Shown piece after piece: positions 55,083 through 63,786 of a stretch of 64,000 nt of DNA; positions within the stretch are counted from its first letter, which is position 1; each line of letters begins with the position of its first letter. The stretch comes from Pseudomonas indica NBRC 103045. Its GTDB lineage: Bacteria; Pseudomonadota; Gammaproteobacteria; Pseudomonadales; Pseudomonadaceae. Made by a program: the position numbers and the translations under genes. Under the pieces are notes generated by a model. It was not told the DNA's origin. It saw only the letters and a program-made list of their open reading frames with translations, and did no database searches. The stretch spans positions 1 to 64,000 of the forward strand of contig NZ_BDAC01000010.1 of NCBI RefSeq assembly GCF_002091635.1. Reading direction: 5' to 3'.

Positions 55083-55562
55083 TCAGATACTCTCCAGTTC
55101 GGACCATTCCTCTTCGCTCATCATCTTGTCCAGCTCAACCAGGATCAGCAACTCGCCGTTCTTGTTGCAGACGCCCTGGATGAACTTGGCCGATTCCTCG
55201 TTGCCGACGTTCGGCGCGGTCTCGATCTCCGACTGACGCAGGTAGACCACCTCGGCGACGCTGTCGACGAGGATGCCTACCACCTGCTTGTCGGCCTCGA
55301 TGATGACGATGCGGGTGTTGTCGGTGACCGGCGCCGGCGCCAGGCCGAAGCGCTGGCGGGTATCGATCACGGTGACCACGTTACCGCGCAGGTTGATGAT
55401 CCCCAGCACGTAGCTCGGCGCACCCGGCACCGGCGCGATTTCGGTGTAGCGCAGCACTTCCTGGACCTGCATCACGTTGATGCCATAGGTTTCGTTGTCC
55501 AGGCGGAAGGTCACCCATTGCAGAATCGGATCTTCGGAACCTTGTGCGGACGTTTTCTTCAT
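55083..55562 (-). CDS. cheW: Chemotaxis coupling protein CheW
   Basis: Adaptor of 159 residues linking receptors to CheA. The CheW fold is evident: ILQWVTFRLDNETYGINVMQVQEVLRY, then PSYVLGIINLRGNVVTVIDTRQRFGL and the NEESAKFIQGVCNKNGELLILVELDKM tail. Length is usual. Lies between parP and the DUF2802 gene. Confidence 0.96.
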   Translation of the reverse strand: MKKTSAQGSEDPILQWVTFRLDNETYGINVMQVQEVLRYTEIAPVPGAPSYVLGIINLRGNVVTVIDTRQRFGLAPAPVTDNTRIVIIEADKQVVGILVDSVAEVVYLRQSEIETAPNVGNEESAKFIQGVCNKNGELLILVELDKMMSEEEWSELESI

Positions 55563-55638
55563 ATCGCCAACCTCGTTTGAGCCGCTCGCCGCGGCATGTC
55601 CGGTGTTCGGGCACCGCGCATGCGGCGCCCCTGGAAAG

Positions 55639-56484
55639 TCAATGCGGCTTGCCGCCGTTCATGCGCTTGACCGCACCGCTGGCGATCAGCTCCGCCAGCG
55701 CGGAGACATCGAGCAGCGCGCACATGTGTTCGATCACCGTGCCGGCGAGCCAGGGCCGCTGGCTGCGCTGGGTGCGCCACTTGATCTCGCTCGGGTCGAG
55801 GCGGATCGAACGGCTCACCTGGTGCACGGCCAATCCCCACTCGTAGCCCTGCACGGAAATCACATATTGCAGTCCTTCGCGGAAATCGTCGCGGTAGCGG
55901 TCGGGCATCACCCAGCGGGCGGTATCCAGCACCTTCAGGTTGCCCGCCTGGCACGGCAGTATGCCGAGGAACCAGTCCGGCTGTCCGAACAGCGGCGTCA
56001 GCTCCTGGCCCGCCAGCGGATAAATCGACCCCAGGCAGACCAGCGGCACCGCCAGGGTCAGCCCGGCGACATCGAACAGCAGGCACTCGAACGGCTCGTC
56101 GGCCCAGGCCGGACGCTCATCGAGGCGCAACGGTGCCGGTTCGCTCTTCGGCGGCACGTGGACATCGGCCAGCGGCTCGACCACGGCCGGCGTGGGTGCC
56201 GGCGCCTCCACAACGGGCTCCGGCATGCGCACGGTGGGCAGCACCGCCGGACGCACTTCGGCCAGCACCGGACGGGCCACCGGCTCGGCCTGGACGATGG
56301 GCGCGACAGGCGCGGCGGCAGGCACCAGCCGGGCGTCACGCACCTGCTCTTCGAGCACGGCCGCCTCGAACTCGTCGAGGCCGACGCTTTCCGCCAGTTC
56401 GACGGAAGCCTCCTGCAGCAAGGCATCCAGATAGGACTGCAAGGCCTGCTGGGGACGGGTAACGGTAGCGACAGAACGGCTCAT
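55639..56484 (-). CDS. parP: ParP-like chemosensory array protein with CheW-like domain
   Basis: Protein of 281 residues. The N-terminal half is rich in Pro, Ala and Val (likely flexible, with the ParC-contact region). The C-terminal half is CheW-like: ECLLFDVAGLTLAVPLVCLGSIYP, LGILPCQAGNLKVLDTARWVMP and WLAGTVIEHMCALLDVSAL. In Vibrio and pseudomonads ParP places chemotaxis arrays at the pole with the ATPase ParC and binds CheA. The start was taken at MSRSVATVT; a GTG 22 codons upstream is less likely. It follows parC directly. The symbol is assigned by position and architecture. Confidence 0.82.
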   Translation of the reverse strand: MSRSVATVTRPQQALQSYLDALLQEASVELAESVGLDEFEAAVLEEQVRDARLVPAAAPVAPIVQAEPVARPVLAEVRPAVLPTVRMPEPVVEAPAPTPAVVEPLADVHVPPKSEPAPLRLDERPAWADEPFECLLFDVAGLTLAVPLVCLGSIYPLAGQELTPLFGQPDWFLGILPCQAGNLKVLDTARWVMPDRYRDDFREGLQYVISVQGYEWGLAVHQVSRSIRLDPSEIKWRTQRSQRPWLAGTVIEHMCALLDVSALAELIASGAVKRMNGGKPH

Positions 56485-56571
56485 GGGGCGAATCCGCGAA
56501 TATGACCTGAACAGCCTATCGGCCGGACAGGGCTCAGACTTGAGTGACACTTGTCAGCATAGGCCAGCATC

Positions 56572-57360
56572 TCAGGCCACCTGTGCCGACGTCTGCTGAC
56601 CGAGCAGGTGCTTGAGCAAGGCGCGGTAGGCAAGCACGCCCCGGCTCTTGTCGTCGTGCTGCGACGGCGTGACCCCGGCCCGGCTGGCATCGCGCAGGCG
56701 CGTATCGATCGGAATGTACGCCGGCCAGAGGTGCTCGGGGTAAGTGTCGCGCAGCACCCGCAAGGTCCCCAGGGACGCCTGGGTGCGGCGGTCGAACAGG
56801 GTCGGCACGATGGTGTAGGGCAGCGCCTGCTTGCGCGAGCGGTTGATCATCGCCAGGGTGCTGACCATCCGCTCCAGGCCCTTCACCGCGAGGAACTCGG
56901 TCTGCACCGGGATCACCAGTTGCTGGCTGGCGGCCAGGGCGTTGACCATCAGCACGCCGAGCAGCGGCGGGCTGTCGATGATGGCGTGGTCGAAATCCTG
57001 CCAGAGCTGCGCCAGGCTCTTCGAGATCACCAAGCCCAGGCCCGCCTGGCCGGGCGACTGGCGCTCCAGGGTCGCCAGCGCGGTGCTCGACGGCAGCAGG
57101 GCGATGCGCTCGTGGCTGGTGGGCAGCAGCAGTTCCCGCGGCAGGCCCTGAGGCACGTTGCCCAGGTGCTGGAACAGGTCGAAGACACTGTGTTCCAGGG
57201 TGTCGGGATCATGCCCGAAATAGCTGGTCATGGACCCGTGCGGATCGAGGTCGACGACCACCACGCGCTTGCCGGCGTCGGCCAGCAGGCCCGCCAGTGC
57301 GATGGAAGTGGTGGTTTTGCCGACGCCACCTTTTTGATTGGCTACTGCCCAGACTCTCAT
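56572..57360 (-). CDS. parC: ParA-family ATPase ParC, chemotaxis array positioning
   Basis: Walker-type ATPase of 262 residues: deviant Walker A KGGVGKTTTSIALAG (residues 10-24), VVVVDLDPHGSMTSYF (Walker A') and HAIIDSPPLLGVL (Walker B). ParA-like proteins of chemotaxis operons segregate and anchor receptor arrays at the cell pole with ParP. The start was set at MRVWAVANQ, with AAGGA 8 bases before. It lies between motD and parP. This is not a chromosome-partition ParA, as no parB lies nearby. Confidence 0.88.
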   Translation of the reverse strand: MRVWAVANQKGGVGKTTTSIALAGLLADAGKRVVVVDLDPHGSMTSYFGHDPDTLEHSVFDLFQHLGNVPQGLPRELLLPTSHERIALLPSSTALATLERQSPGQAGLGLVISKSLAQLWQDFDHAIIDSPPLLGVLMVNALAASQQLVIPVQTEFLAVKGLERMVSTLAMINRSRKQALPYTIVPTLFDRRTQASLGTLRVLRDTYPEHLWPAYIPIDTRLRDASRAGVTPSQHDDKSRGVLAYRALLKHLLGQQTSAQVA

Positions 57361-57410
57361 GCTTCTCGTCCTTCCGGCCGACATTGTCGCCGAAACTGTG
57401 CGCCCGCCCC

Positions 57411-58298
57411 TCAGGGGGCCGACGACGGGGAATTGACGGCACCGCCTCTGGGTACCTGCGCTGCTGGCGCCGGTGCAGATTGCGTGCCAGCCCGCCGCAG
57501 CGCATCGTCCGGCCGGGCGTTGGCGCTGCCCACGCCGCTCACGCTGCGGCGCACATCCAGGTTGCGCGAAATCACCAGGACCACGCGCCGGTTGCGCGCC
57601 CTCCCCTCCGGCGTGGCGTTGTCCGCCACCGGCTGGAATTCGCCATAGCCGACGGCCGCCATTCGCCCGGGATTGACCCCTTCGTTCGCCATCATCCGCA
57701 CGATACTCGCCGCCCGCGCCGCCGACAGCTCCCAGTTGGTCGGATATTCGCGCGTGCGGATCGGCTGGTTATCCGTGAAGCCTTCCACGTGCACCGGGTT
57801 CTGGTAGGGCGCCAGAATCTTGGCGACCTTCTCGATGATGGCGAAGGCCGCATCGTGCGGGATCGCATCGCCGCTGGGGAACAGCAGCGCCGAGTTCATC
57901 TCGATCTCGACCCACAGCTCGTTGCCGCGCACCGTCAACTGGTCCGACTGGATCAGGTCGCCGAATGCCTCGCGCATGCTCTGGGCGATGTCCTGCAACG
58001 GATCGGCGCCGGGGTCGTCGATGGCGATGTCGCTATGGTCGTTCTCTTCCACCTCGGAGCGCGCCGGCTCGGTGGTACGCGGCCGCTCTTCGCCCACCGG
58101 TATCGGCTTGATCGAGCGGTCCGGCTGGTTGAACACGCCGACCAGGGTCTCCGAAAGAATCTTGTACTTGCCCTCGTTGATCGAGGAAATCGAATACATC
58201 ACCACGAAGAAGGCGAACAGCAGGGTGATGAAGTCGGCATAGGAGACCAGCCAGCGTTCGTGGTTCTCGTGTTCCTCGTGGTTGCGCCGGCGCGGCAT
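57411..58298 (-). CDS. motD: Flagellar motor stator protein MotD (OmpA-type)
   Basis: Stator protein of 295 residues of the MotB family: one transmembrane helix with the proton-site aspartate region (LVSYADFITLLFAFFVVMYSISSINEGK, Asp in YADF), a linker, and an OmpA-like peptidoglycan-binding domain (HVEGFTDNQPIRTREYPTNWELSAARAASIVRMM, then GYGEFQPVADNATPEGRARNRRVVL). It pairs with MotC; pseudomonads have MotAB and MotCD stators, the latter important for swarming. A Pro/Ala tail of about 40 residues follows. Confidence 0.95.
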   Translation of the reverse strand: MPRRRNHEEHENHERWLVSYADFITLLFAFFVVMYSISSINEGKYKILSETLVGVFNQPDRSIKPIPVGEERPRTTEPARSEVEENDHSDIAIDDPGADPLQDIAQSMREAFGDLIQSDQLTVRGNELWVEIEMNSALLFPSGDAIPHDAAFAIIEKVAKILAPYQNPVHVEGFTDNQPIRTREYPTNWELSAARAASIVRMMANEGVNPGRMAAVGYGEFQPVADNATPEGRARNRRVVLVISRNLDVRRSVSGVGSANARPDDALRRAGTQSAPAPAAQVPRGGAVNSPSSAP

Positions 58299-58325
58299 GC
58301 TTCACTCCCAGGCTCGCGGTGAGCC

Positions 58326-59066
58326 TCAGTCCATGAAGCCCTGCAGCTTCAGTTCGATGGAGCGAGGGTTCTCGCCTTCGGCGATCGACAGGATGCCTTC
58401 CAGGAGCATTTCGCGGTAGCGCGACTGGCGCTGGGCCACGGCCTTGAGCTTGTTGCCGGCCGGCAGCAGCAGCAGGTTGGCGAAGCCCACGCCGTAGATG
58501 GTGGCGACGAAGGCCACGGCGATGCCGTTGCCGAGCTGGCTGGGGTCGGCCAGGTTGCCCATCACGTGGATCAGGCCCATGACCGCGCCGATGATGCCGA
58601 TGGTCGGGGCGTAGCCGCCCATGCTCTCGAACACTTTGGCGGCCTGGATGTCACGGCCTTCCTGGGTGTAGAGATCGACTTCGAGGATGCTGCGGATGGC
58701 TTCGGGCTCAGCGCCGTCCACCAGCAGTTGCAGGCCCTTGCGCGCGTAGGGGTCGGGTTCAGCGTCGGCGATCGGCTCCAGGCCGAGCAGCCCTTCCTTG
58801 CGCGCCGTCATGCTCCAGCCGACCACCCGGTCGATGCCGCCGGCCAGGTCGATCCGCGGCGGGAAGACGATCCAGCGCAGCACCGTCAGCGCCCGCTTGA
58901 ACACGCTCACGGGCGTCTGCAGGAATGCCGCGCCCAGGGTACCGCCCACCACGATCAGCGCCGCCGGCCCGTTGAGCAGGGCCGCGGCGTGCCCGCCTTC
59001 CAGATAGTTGCCGCCGATGATGGCGACGAAGGCGAGGACGACCCCGATGAGGCTGAGGATATCCAT
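58326..59066 (-). CDS. motC: Flagellar motor stator protein MotC (MotA family)
   Basis: Membrane protein of 246 residues with four helices, including GGYAPTIGIIGAVMGLIHVMGNLADPSQLGNGIAVAFVATIYGVGFANLLLLPAGNKLK, the MotA/ExbB signature. The cytoplasmic loop holds charged residues for contact with FliG. It forms the MotCD stator with MotD, whose gene starts about 27 bases later. Confidence 0.96.
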   Translation of the reverse strand: MDILSLIGVVLAFVAIIGGNYLEGGHAAALLNGPAALIVVGGTLGAAFLQTPVSVFKRALTVLRWIVFPPRIDLAGGIDRVVGWSMTARKEGLLGLEPIADAEPDPYARKGLQLLVDGAEPEAIRSILEVDLYTQEGRDIQAAKVFESMGGYAPTIGIIGAVMGLIHVMGNLADPSQLGNGIAVAFVATIYGVGFANLLLLPAGNKLKAVAQRQSRYREMLLEGILSIAEGENPRSIELKLQGFMD

Positions 59067-59082
59067 CAGCGGCTATCCCTCA

Positions 59083-60177
59083 TCACAGGCAGGCCTCGGT
59101 CAGGTGCCGGCCGATGTCGTCCAGGCCGTAGATGGCGTCGGCCAGGTTGGCCTTGGCCACGGCCATGGGCATGCCGTAGATCACGCAGCTCGCCTCGTCC
59201 TGGGCCCATACCTGGCTGCCGCTCTGCTTGAGCATGCGCGCGCCTTCGCGGCCGTCGGCGCCCATGCCGGTGAGCACCACGGCGAGCACCTTGTCGTTGA
59301 ACGACTTGGCCGCCGAACCGAAGGTGATGTCGACGCAGGGCTTGTAGTTGAGGCGCTCGTCGCCGGGGAGGATTTTCACCACGCCGCGCGGGTCGACCAT
59401 CATCTGCTTGCCACCGGGCGCCAGCAGGGCCAGGCCGGGACGCAGCATGTCGCCGTCCTCGGCTTCCTTGACACTGATCCGGCAGAGCTTGTCCAGGCGC
59501 TCGGCGAAAGCCTTGGTGAAGGCCGCCGGCATGTGCTGGATCAGCACGATGGGCGCCGGGAAGTTGCCCGGAAGCTGGGTCAGCACGCGCTGCAGGGCAA
59601 CCGGCCCGCCGGTGGAGGTGCCGATGGCCACCAGCTTGTAGGCCTTACGCTTTGGGGCGGGCGAGCCTCCCGTCGGTGCTGCCGGGACCGGCGCGGCGGG
59701 TGCCGGGCGCGCCGAAGCGCTGCTGGTCGGGCTGGCGGCCGGGGCAGCCGGGCTCGGGCTGAAGCTGCTGTAGCGGCGGTTGCTGCGCGCGATGGTGTGG
59801 ACCTTCTCGCAGAGCAGTTGCTTGACCTTCTCCGGGTTGCGCGAGATGTCCTCGAAGTTCTTCGGCAGGTAGTCCACCGCGCCGGCGTCCAGGGCGTCCA
59901 GGGTGACACGGGCGCCTTCGTGGGTCAGCGAGGAGAACATCAGGACCGGCGTCGGGCAGCGCTGCATGATGTGCCGCACCGCGGTGATGCCGTCCATCAT
60001 CGGCATCTCGTAGTCCATGGTGATGACGTCCGGCTTCAGCGCCAGAGCCTGGTCGATCGCCTCGCGGCCGTTGGTGGCCGTGCCGACCACCTGGATATTC
60101 GGGTCGGCGGAAAGGATTTCCGAGACGCGGCGACGGAAGAAGCCGGAATCGTCCACCACCAGAACCTTGACTGGCAT
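59083..60177 (-). CDS. cheB: Chemotaxis response regulator / protein-glutamate methylesterase CheB
   Basis: Protein of 364 residues that removes methyl groups from chemoreceptors. The receiver domain has [13 protein letters not shown] (acidic pair) and the phospho-Asp in [14 protein letters not shown]. An Ala/Pro/Ser-rich linker (about 145-185) precedes the methylesterase domain with [10 protein letters not shown] (Ser), [16 protein letters not shown] (His) and [12 protein letters not shown] (Asp). The start was set at [10 protein letters not shown], with AGGAG 6 bases upstream. The linker is longer than in E. coli. Confidence 0.97.
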   Translation of the reverse strand: MPVKVLVVDDSGFFRRRVSEILSADPNIQVVGTATNGREAIDQALALKPDVITMDYEMPMMDGITAVRHIMQRCPTPVLMFSSLTHEGARVTLDALDAGAVDYLPKNFEDISRNPEKVKQLLCEKVHTIARSNRRYSSFSPSPAAPAASPTSSASARPAPAAPVPAAPTGGSPAPKRKAYKLVAIGTSTGGPVALQRVLTQLPGNFPAPIVLIQHMPAAFTKAFAERLDKLCRISVKEAEDGDMLRPGLALLAPGGKQMMVDPRGVVKILPGDERLNYKPCVDITFGSAAKSFNDKVLAVVLTGMGADGREGARMLKQSGSQVWAQDEASCVIYGMPMAVAKANLADAIYGLDDIGRHLTEACL

Positions 60178-60222
60178 AAACACTCCTCACAGGCGCTGGA
60201 CAGGACCAGACCGCCAGGTCAA

Positions 60223-62460
60223 TCAGATGCGGCGAGCGTAGCGCTTGAGCATGCTCGGCACGTCGAGAATCAGGGCAATGCGGCCGTCGCCGGTAATGGT
60301 GGCGCCGGACATGCCAGGGGTGCCCTGGAGCATCTTGCCCAGCGGCTTGATTACCACCTCTTCCTGGCCGACCAGTTGATCGACGACAAAGCCGATGCGC
60401 TGGGTCCCCACCGAGAGGATCACCACGTGCCCTTCGCGCTGTTCCTCATGGGCGGCGTCGCGCACCAGCCAGCGCTTGAGGTAGAACAGCGGCAGCGCCT
60501 TGTCGCGCACGATCACCACTTCCTGGCCGTCCACCACGTTGGTGCGCGACAGGTCGAGGTGAAAGATTTCGTTGACGTTGACCAGCGGGAAGGCGAACGC
60601 CTGGTTGCCCAGCATCACCATCAGGGTCGGCATGATCGCCAGGGTCAGCGGCACCTTGATGACGATCCGCGAGCCCTGCCCCTTCTGCGAGAACACGTTC
60701 ACCGTGCCGTTGAGCTGGGAAATCTTGGTCTTCACCACGTCCATGCCGACACCGCGGCCGGAAACGTCGGAAATCTCGGTCTTGGTCGAGAAACCGGGGG
60801 CGAAGATCAGGTTGTAGCACTCCAGCTCGGTCAGGCGATCGGCCGCGTCCTTGTCCAGCAGGCCTTTTTCCACGGCCTTGGCGCGCAGGATATTGGCGTC
60901 CATCCCTTTGCCGTCGTCGCTGATCATCAGCAGGATGTGATCACCCTCCTGCTCGGCGGAGAGCACCACCCGGCCGGTACGCGGCTTGCCGGCGGCCTCG
61001 CGCTCTTCCGGCGACTCGATGCCATGGTCGACGGCGTTACGCACCAGGTGCACCAGCGGGTCGGCCAGAGCCTCGACGAGGTTCTTGTCGAGGTCGGTCT
61101 CTTCGCCCACCAACTCCAGGTTGATTTCTTTCTTCAGGTTGCGCGCCAGGTCGCGGACCAGGCGCGGGAAGCGGCCGAATACCTTCTTGATCGGTTGCAT
61201 GCGGGTTTTCATCACCGCGGTCTGCAGGTCGGCAGTGACCACGTCGAGGTTGGACACGGCCTTGGCCATGGCCTCGTCGCCGCTGTTCAGGCCCAGGCGC
61301 ACCAGGCGGTTACGCACCAGCACCAGCTCGCCGACCATGTTCATGATCTCGTCCAGGCGCGCGGTATCGACCCGCACCGTGGTTTCCGCTTCGCTGGCCG
61401 CGGCCTTCTCGCCAGCGGCAGGCGCCGGCGCGGCGGCCGCCGGTTTGGCCGCCTCGGCGGGCTTGGCGGCAGGCTTGGCCGGTGCGGGCTTGCTGGCTGC
61501 CGTCGGTTTCGGCGCAGCGGCCGGCTGGGCAGCGGGCTTGGGCGCGGCGGCCGGTTTCTCCGGCTCGGCCTCGACAGCCGGCGGGACGAACTTGCCCTTG
61601 CCGTGCAACTGGTCGAGCAGCGCTTCGAATTCGTCGTCGGTGATCTCGTCGCCGCCTGCGGCCGGTGCGGCGCTGGAGGCCGATGCGGCAGCCGGCTTTT
61701 CCGGCTCGGCGTCGACGGCCGGCGGAACGAACTTGCCTTTGCCGTGAAGCTGGTCGAGCAGGGCTTCGAACTCGTCGTCGGTGATCTCGTCACCACCCGC
61801 CGCCGGTGCGGCAGGCGCCGGGGCTTCCGCCTTGGGCGGTTCGGCGGTGAACTGGCCCTTGCCATGCAACTGGTCGAGCAGCGCCTCGAATTCGTCGTCG
61901 GTGATTTCGTCGCTCGCCGCAGCAGCGGGCGCGGCTTCGGCCTGCGGCTCACCCAAGGCGTCGAGCAACTGTTCGAACTCGCTGTCGGTGATGTCGGCGG
62001 AGGGTGCCTCGGGCTCCGGTTCGGGCTCTGCTGCCGCGACGGGCGCTTCGGCGGCCGGTTCGTCGTCGCCAGCCGGCTCGGCCAGGCGGGCCAGGGCCGC
62101 CAGCAGCTCGGGCGAGGCAGGAGTCGGCTCGGTGCGGTCGCGCACCTGGCTGAACATCTCGTTGACCGCATCCAGCGCCTGCAGGACGACGTCCATCAGC
62201 TCCGCATCGACGCGGCGCTCACCCTTGCGCAGGATGTCGAATACGTTCTCGGCAATGTGGCAGCACTCCACCAGCTCGTTCAGCTGGAGGAAGCCCGCGC
62301 CGCCCTTGACCGTATGGAAGCCACGGAAAATGGCATTGAGCAGCGCCATGTCGTCGGGGCGGCTTTCCAGCTCAACCAACTGCTCGGACAATTGCTCGAG
62401 AATCTCGCCGGCCTCTACCAGGAAGTCCTGGAGGATTTCTTCATCGGCGTCGAAGCTCAT
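60223..62460 (-). CDS. cheA: Chemotaxis histidine kinase CheA
   Basis: Kinase of 745 residues. The Hpt domain is at the N-terminus with the phospho-accepting His49 (FRGFHTVKGGAGFL). A linker of about 230 residues, rich in Ala, Pro and Glu, follows and holds four copies of an acidic motif, ITDxEFExLLDxL (near residues 157, 186, 226 and 273). Then come the dimerisation helix pair, the ATPase domain (NAVDHGIE N-box, DDGKGM G1, GRGVGMDVV G2) and a C-terminal CheW-like regulatory domain. The repeat linker replaces the single P2 CheY-binding domain of E. coli CheA and may give several docking sites. Confidence 0.97.
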   Translation of the reverse strand: MSFDADEEILQDFLVEAGEILEQLSEQLVELESRPDDMALLNAIFRGFHTVKGGAGFLQLNELVECCHIAENVFDILRKGERRVDAELMDVVLQALDAVNEMFSQVRDRTEPTPASPELLAALARLAEPAGDDEPAAEAPVAAAEPEPEPEAPSADITDSEFEQLLDALGEPQAEAAPAAAASDEITDDEFEALLDQLHGKGQFTAEPPKAEAPAPAAPAAGGDEITDDEFEALLDQLHGKGKFVPPAVDAEPEKPAAASASSAAPAAGGDEITDDEFEALLDQLHGKGKFVPPAVEAEPEKPAAAPKPAAQPAAAPKPTAASKPAPAKPAAKPAEAAKPAAAAPAPAAGEKAAASEAETTVRVDTARLDEIMNMVGELVLVRNRLVRLGLNSGDEAMAKAVSNLDVVTADLQTAVMKTRMQPIKKVFGRFPRLVRDLARNLKKEINLELVGEETDLDKNLVEALADPLVHLVRNAVDHGIESPEEREAAGKPRTGRVVLSAEQEGDHILLMISDDGKGMDANILRAKAVEKGLLDKDAADRLTELECYNLIFAPGFSTKTEISDVSGRGVGMDVVKTKISQLNGTVNVFSQKGQGSRIVIKVPLTLAIMPTLMVMLGNQAFAFPLVNVNEIFHLDLSRTNVVDGQEVVIVRDKALPLFYLKRWLVRDAAHEEQREGHVVILSVGTQRIGFVVDQLVGQEEVVIKPLGKMLQGTPGMSGATITGDGRIALILDVPSMLKRYARRI
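61548..61999 (-). repeat. In-frame tandem repeats in the cheA linker
   Basis: Units of about 120-140 bases encode DEITDDEFEALLDQLHGKG plus an Ala/Pro spacer; the last two are nearly identical including FVPPAV and AEPEKPAA. An older, diverged unit (ADITDSEFEQLLDALG) comes first. High identity suggests that copy number varies between strains. Confidence 0.85.
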
Positions 62461-62523
62461 GTTGTGTTCCCCTAGGGCGTGTTCACAGTGGATGACGACC
62501 CGCGTGGGCGCTGCGATGCGCCC

Positions 62524-63312
62524 TTAGAATCCCAAGCTGGATAGCAGATCGTCGACATCGTCCTGACCGGATACGACGTCATCACGCTTATCGGCATGAA
62601 TCTGCGGACCTTCACCCCTGGAAGGTTCTTTTTGTTTTTCCTGCTCGGCGCGCAGCGCTTCGTGATCGTGCTGGATGCCGGCGAAACGGTCGACCTGGCT
62701 GGCCATCAGCACCAGTTTGACGAGGTTGCTTTCCACCTCGGTGACCAGTTGGGTGACGCGCTTGATGACCTGGCCGGTGAGGTCCTGGTAGTCCTGCGCC
62801 AGCAGGATGTCGTTGAGATGGCTGGACAGCTTGTCGCTGTCGCGCTCGCTACGGGCGAGGAACAGTTCGATGCGCTTGGCCAGCTCGCGGAAGCCCTCGG
62901 CGCCGATTTCCCGACGCATGAAGCGCCCCCAATCGGCACTGAGGCTCCTGGCTTCGTCGTTGAGGTCGTTGACCAGCGGCGCGCACTCTTCGACCAGGTC
63001 CATGGTGCGGTTGGCCGCGCGCTCGGTCATCTGCACCACGTAGGAGAGGCGCTCGGTGGCATCGGCGATCTGCGAGACTTCCTTGGCGTGCGGTACGCGC
63101 GGGTCGATCTGGAAATTGACGATGGCGTTGTGCAGCTCGCGGGTGAGCTTGCCGACTTCCTGGTAGAGCCCGTGGTCGCGCACCTGGCTCAGTTCCTGGA
63201 TCAGTTGCACGGCCTTGCCGAACTGCCCCTGCTCCAGGCTGTCGACCAGCTCGCGGGCATGGGTTTTCAGGGTCGACTCGAAGTCACCCGGTGTGGAGTC
63301 TTTGTGATCCAT
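62524..63312 (-). CDS. cheZ: CheY-phosphate phosphatase CheZ
   Basis: Helical phosphatase of 262 residues that dephosphorylates CheY-P. The catalytic segment is LAQDYQDLTGQVIKRV (Gln residues of the DxxxQ motif) near residue 180, and the C-terminal CheY-binding peptide is GQDDVDDLLSSLGF, as in enteric CheZ. It is longer than E. coli CheZ (214) by an N-terminal segment. It lies between cheY and cheA. Confidence 0.95.
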   Translation of the reverse strand: MDHKDSTPGDFESTLKTHARELVDSLEQGQFGKAVQLIQELSQVRDHGLYQEVGKLTRELHNAIVNFQIDPRVPHAKEVSQIADATERLSYVVQMTERAANRTMDLVEECAPLVNDLNDEARSLSADWGRFMRREIGAEGFRELAKRIELFLARSERDSDKLSSHLNDILLAQDYQDLTGQVIKRVTQLVTEVESNLVKLVLMASQVDRFAGIQHDHEALRAEQEKQKEPSRGEGPQIHADKRDDVVSGQDDVDDLLSSLGF

Positions 63313-63332
63313 AGGGCCCTCGCGGCTGACGA

Positions 63333-63707
63333 TCAGCCGTTAACACGCTCGAAGATCTTCTCGATCTTCTCTTTCAGCACCTGGGCCGTGAACGGCTTGA
63401 CCACATACCCGTTTACGCCGGCTTGCGCGGCTTCGATGATCTGGTCGCGCTTGGCTTCGGCGGTGACCATCAGCACCGGCAGGTGCTTCAGGCGCTCGTC
63501 GGCGCGCACTGCGCGCAGCAGGTCGATGCCGGTCATGCCGGGCATGTTCCAGTCGGTGACCAGGAAGTCGAAGTTGCCGCTCTGCAGCATCGGCAGTGCG
63601 GTGGTGCCGTCGTCCGCCTCGGCGGTGTTGGTGAACCCCAGATCGCGCAGGAGGTTCTTGATGATCCGTCTCATCGTCGAGAAGTCATCCACGATGAGGA
63701 TTTTCAT
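63333..63707 (-). CDS. cheY: Chemotaxis response regulator CheY
   Basis: Single-domain receiver of 124 residues that binds the flagellar switch when phosphorylated. The acidic pair is in [12 protein letters not shown], the phospho-Asp in [16 protein letters not shown], with Thr in MVTAEAK and Lys in [10 protein letters not shown]. The start was set at MKILIVDD; the longest frame adds 15 unlikely residues. Confidence 0.97.
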   Translation of the reverse strand: MKILIVDDFSTMRRIIKNLLRDLGFTNTAEADDGTTALPMLQSGNFDFLVTDWNMPGMTGIDLLRAVRADERLKHLPVLMVTAEAKRDQIIEAAQAGVNGYVVKPFTAQVLKEKIEKIFERVNG

Positions 63708-63786
63708 GTTCTTGTCCAAGTCGACCTCCACAGTCCTGAACGGGCCCGGCACCCGGCCCCGCGTGCAATCGTGAAATCGGCGCCGC

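Noticed and set aside
56572-57360. Chromosome or plasmid partition ParA
   Set aside because: It lies within the che/mot operon next to the CheW-like ParP gene, with no parB or parS-like sites, so an array-positioning role fits better.
61548-61999. Regular repeats that might suggest a CRISPR array
   Set aside because: They are in frame inside cheA, encode a conserved peptide, and have no uniform 25-40-base repeat/spacer pattern.
59008-62475. An 1155-codon open frame on the plus strand
   Set aside because: Antisense to cheB and cheA, which have full domain evidence; the composition is that of a shadow frame.
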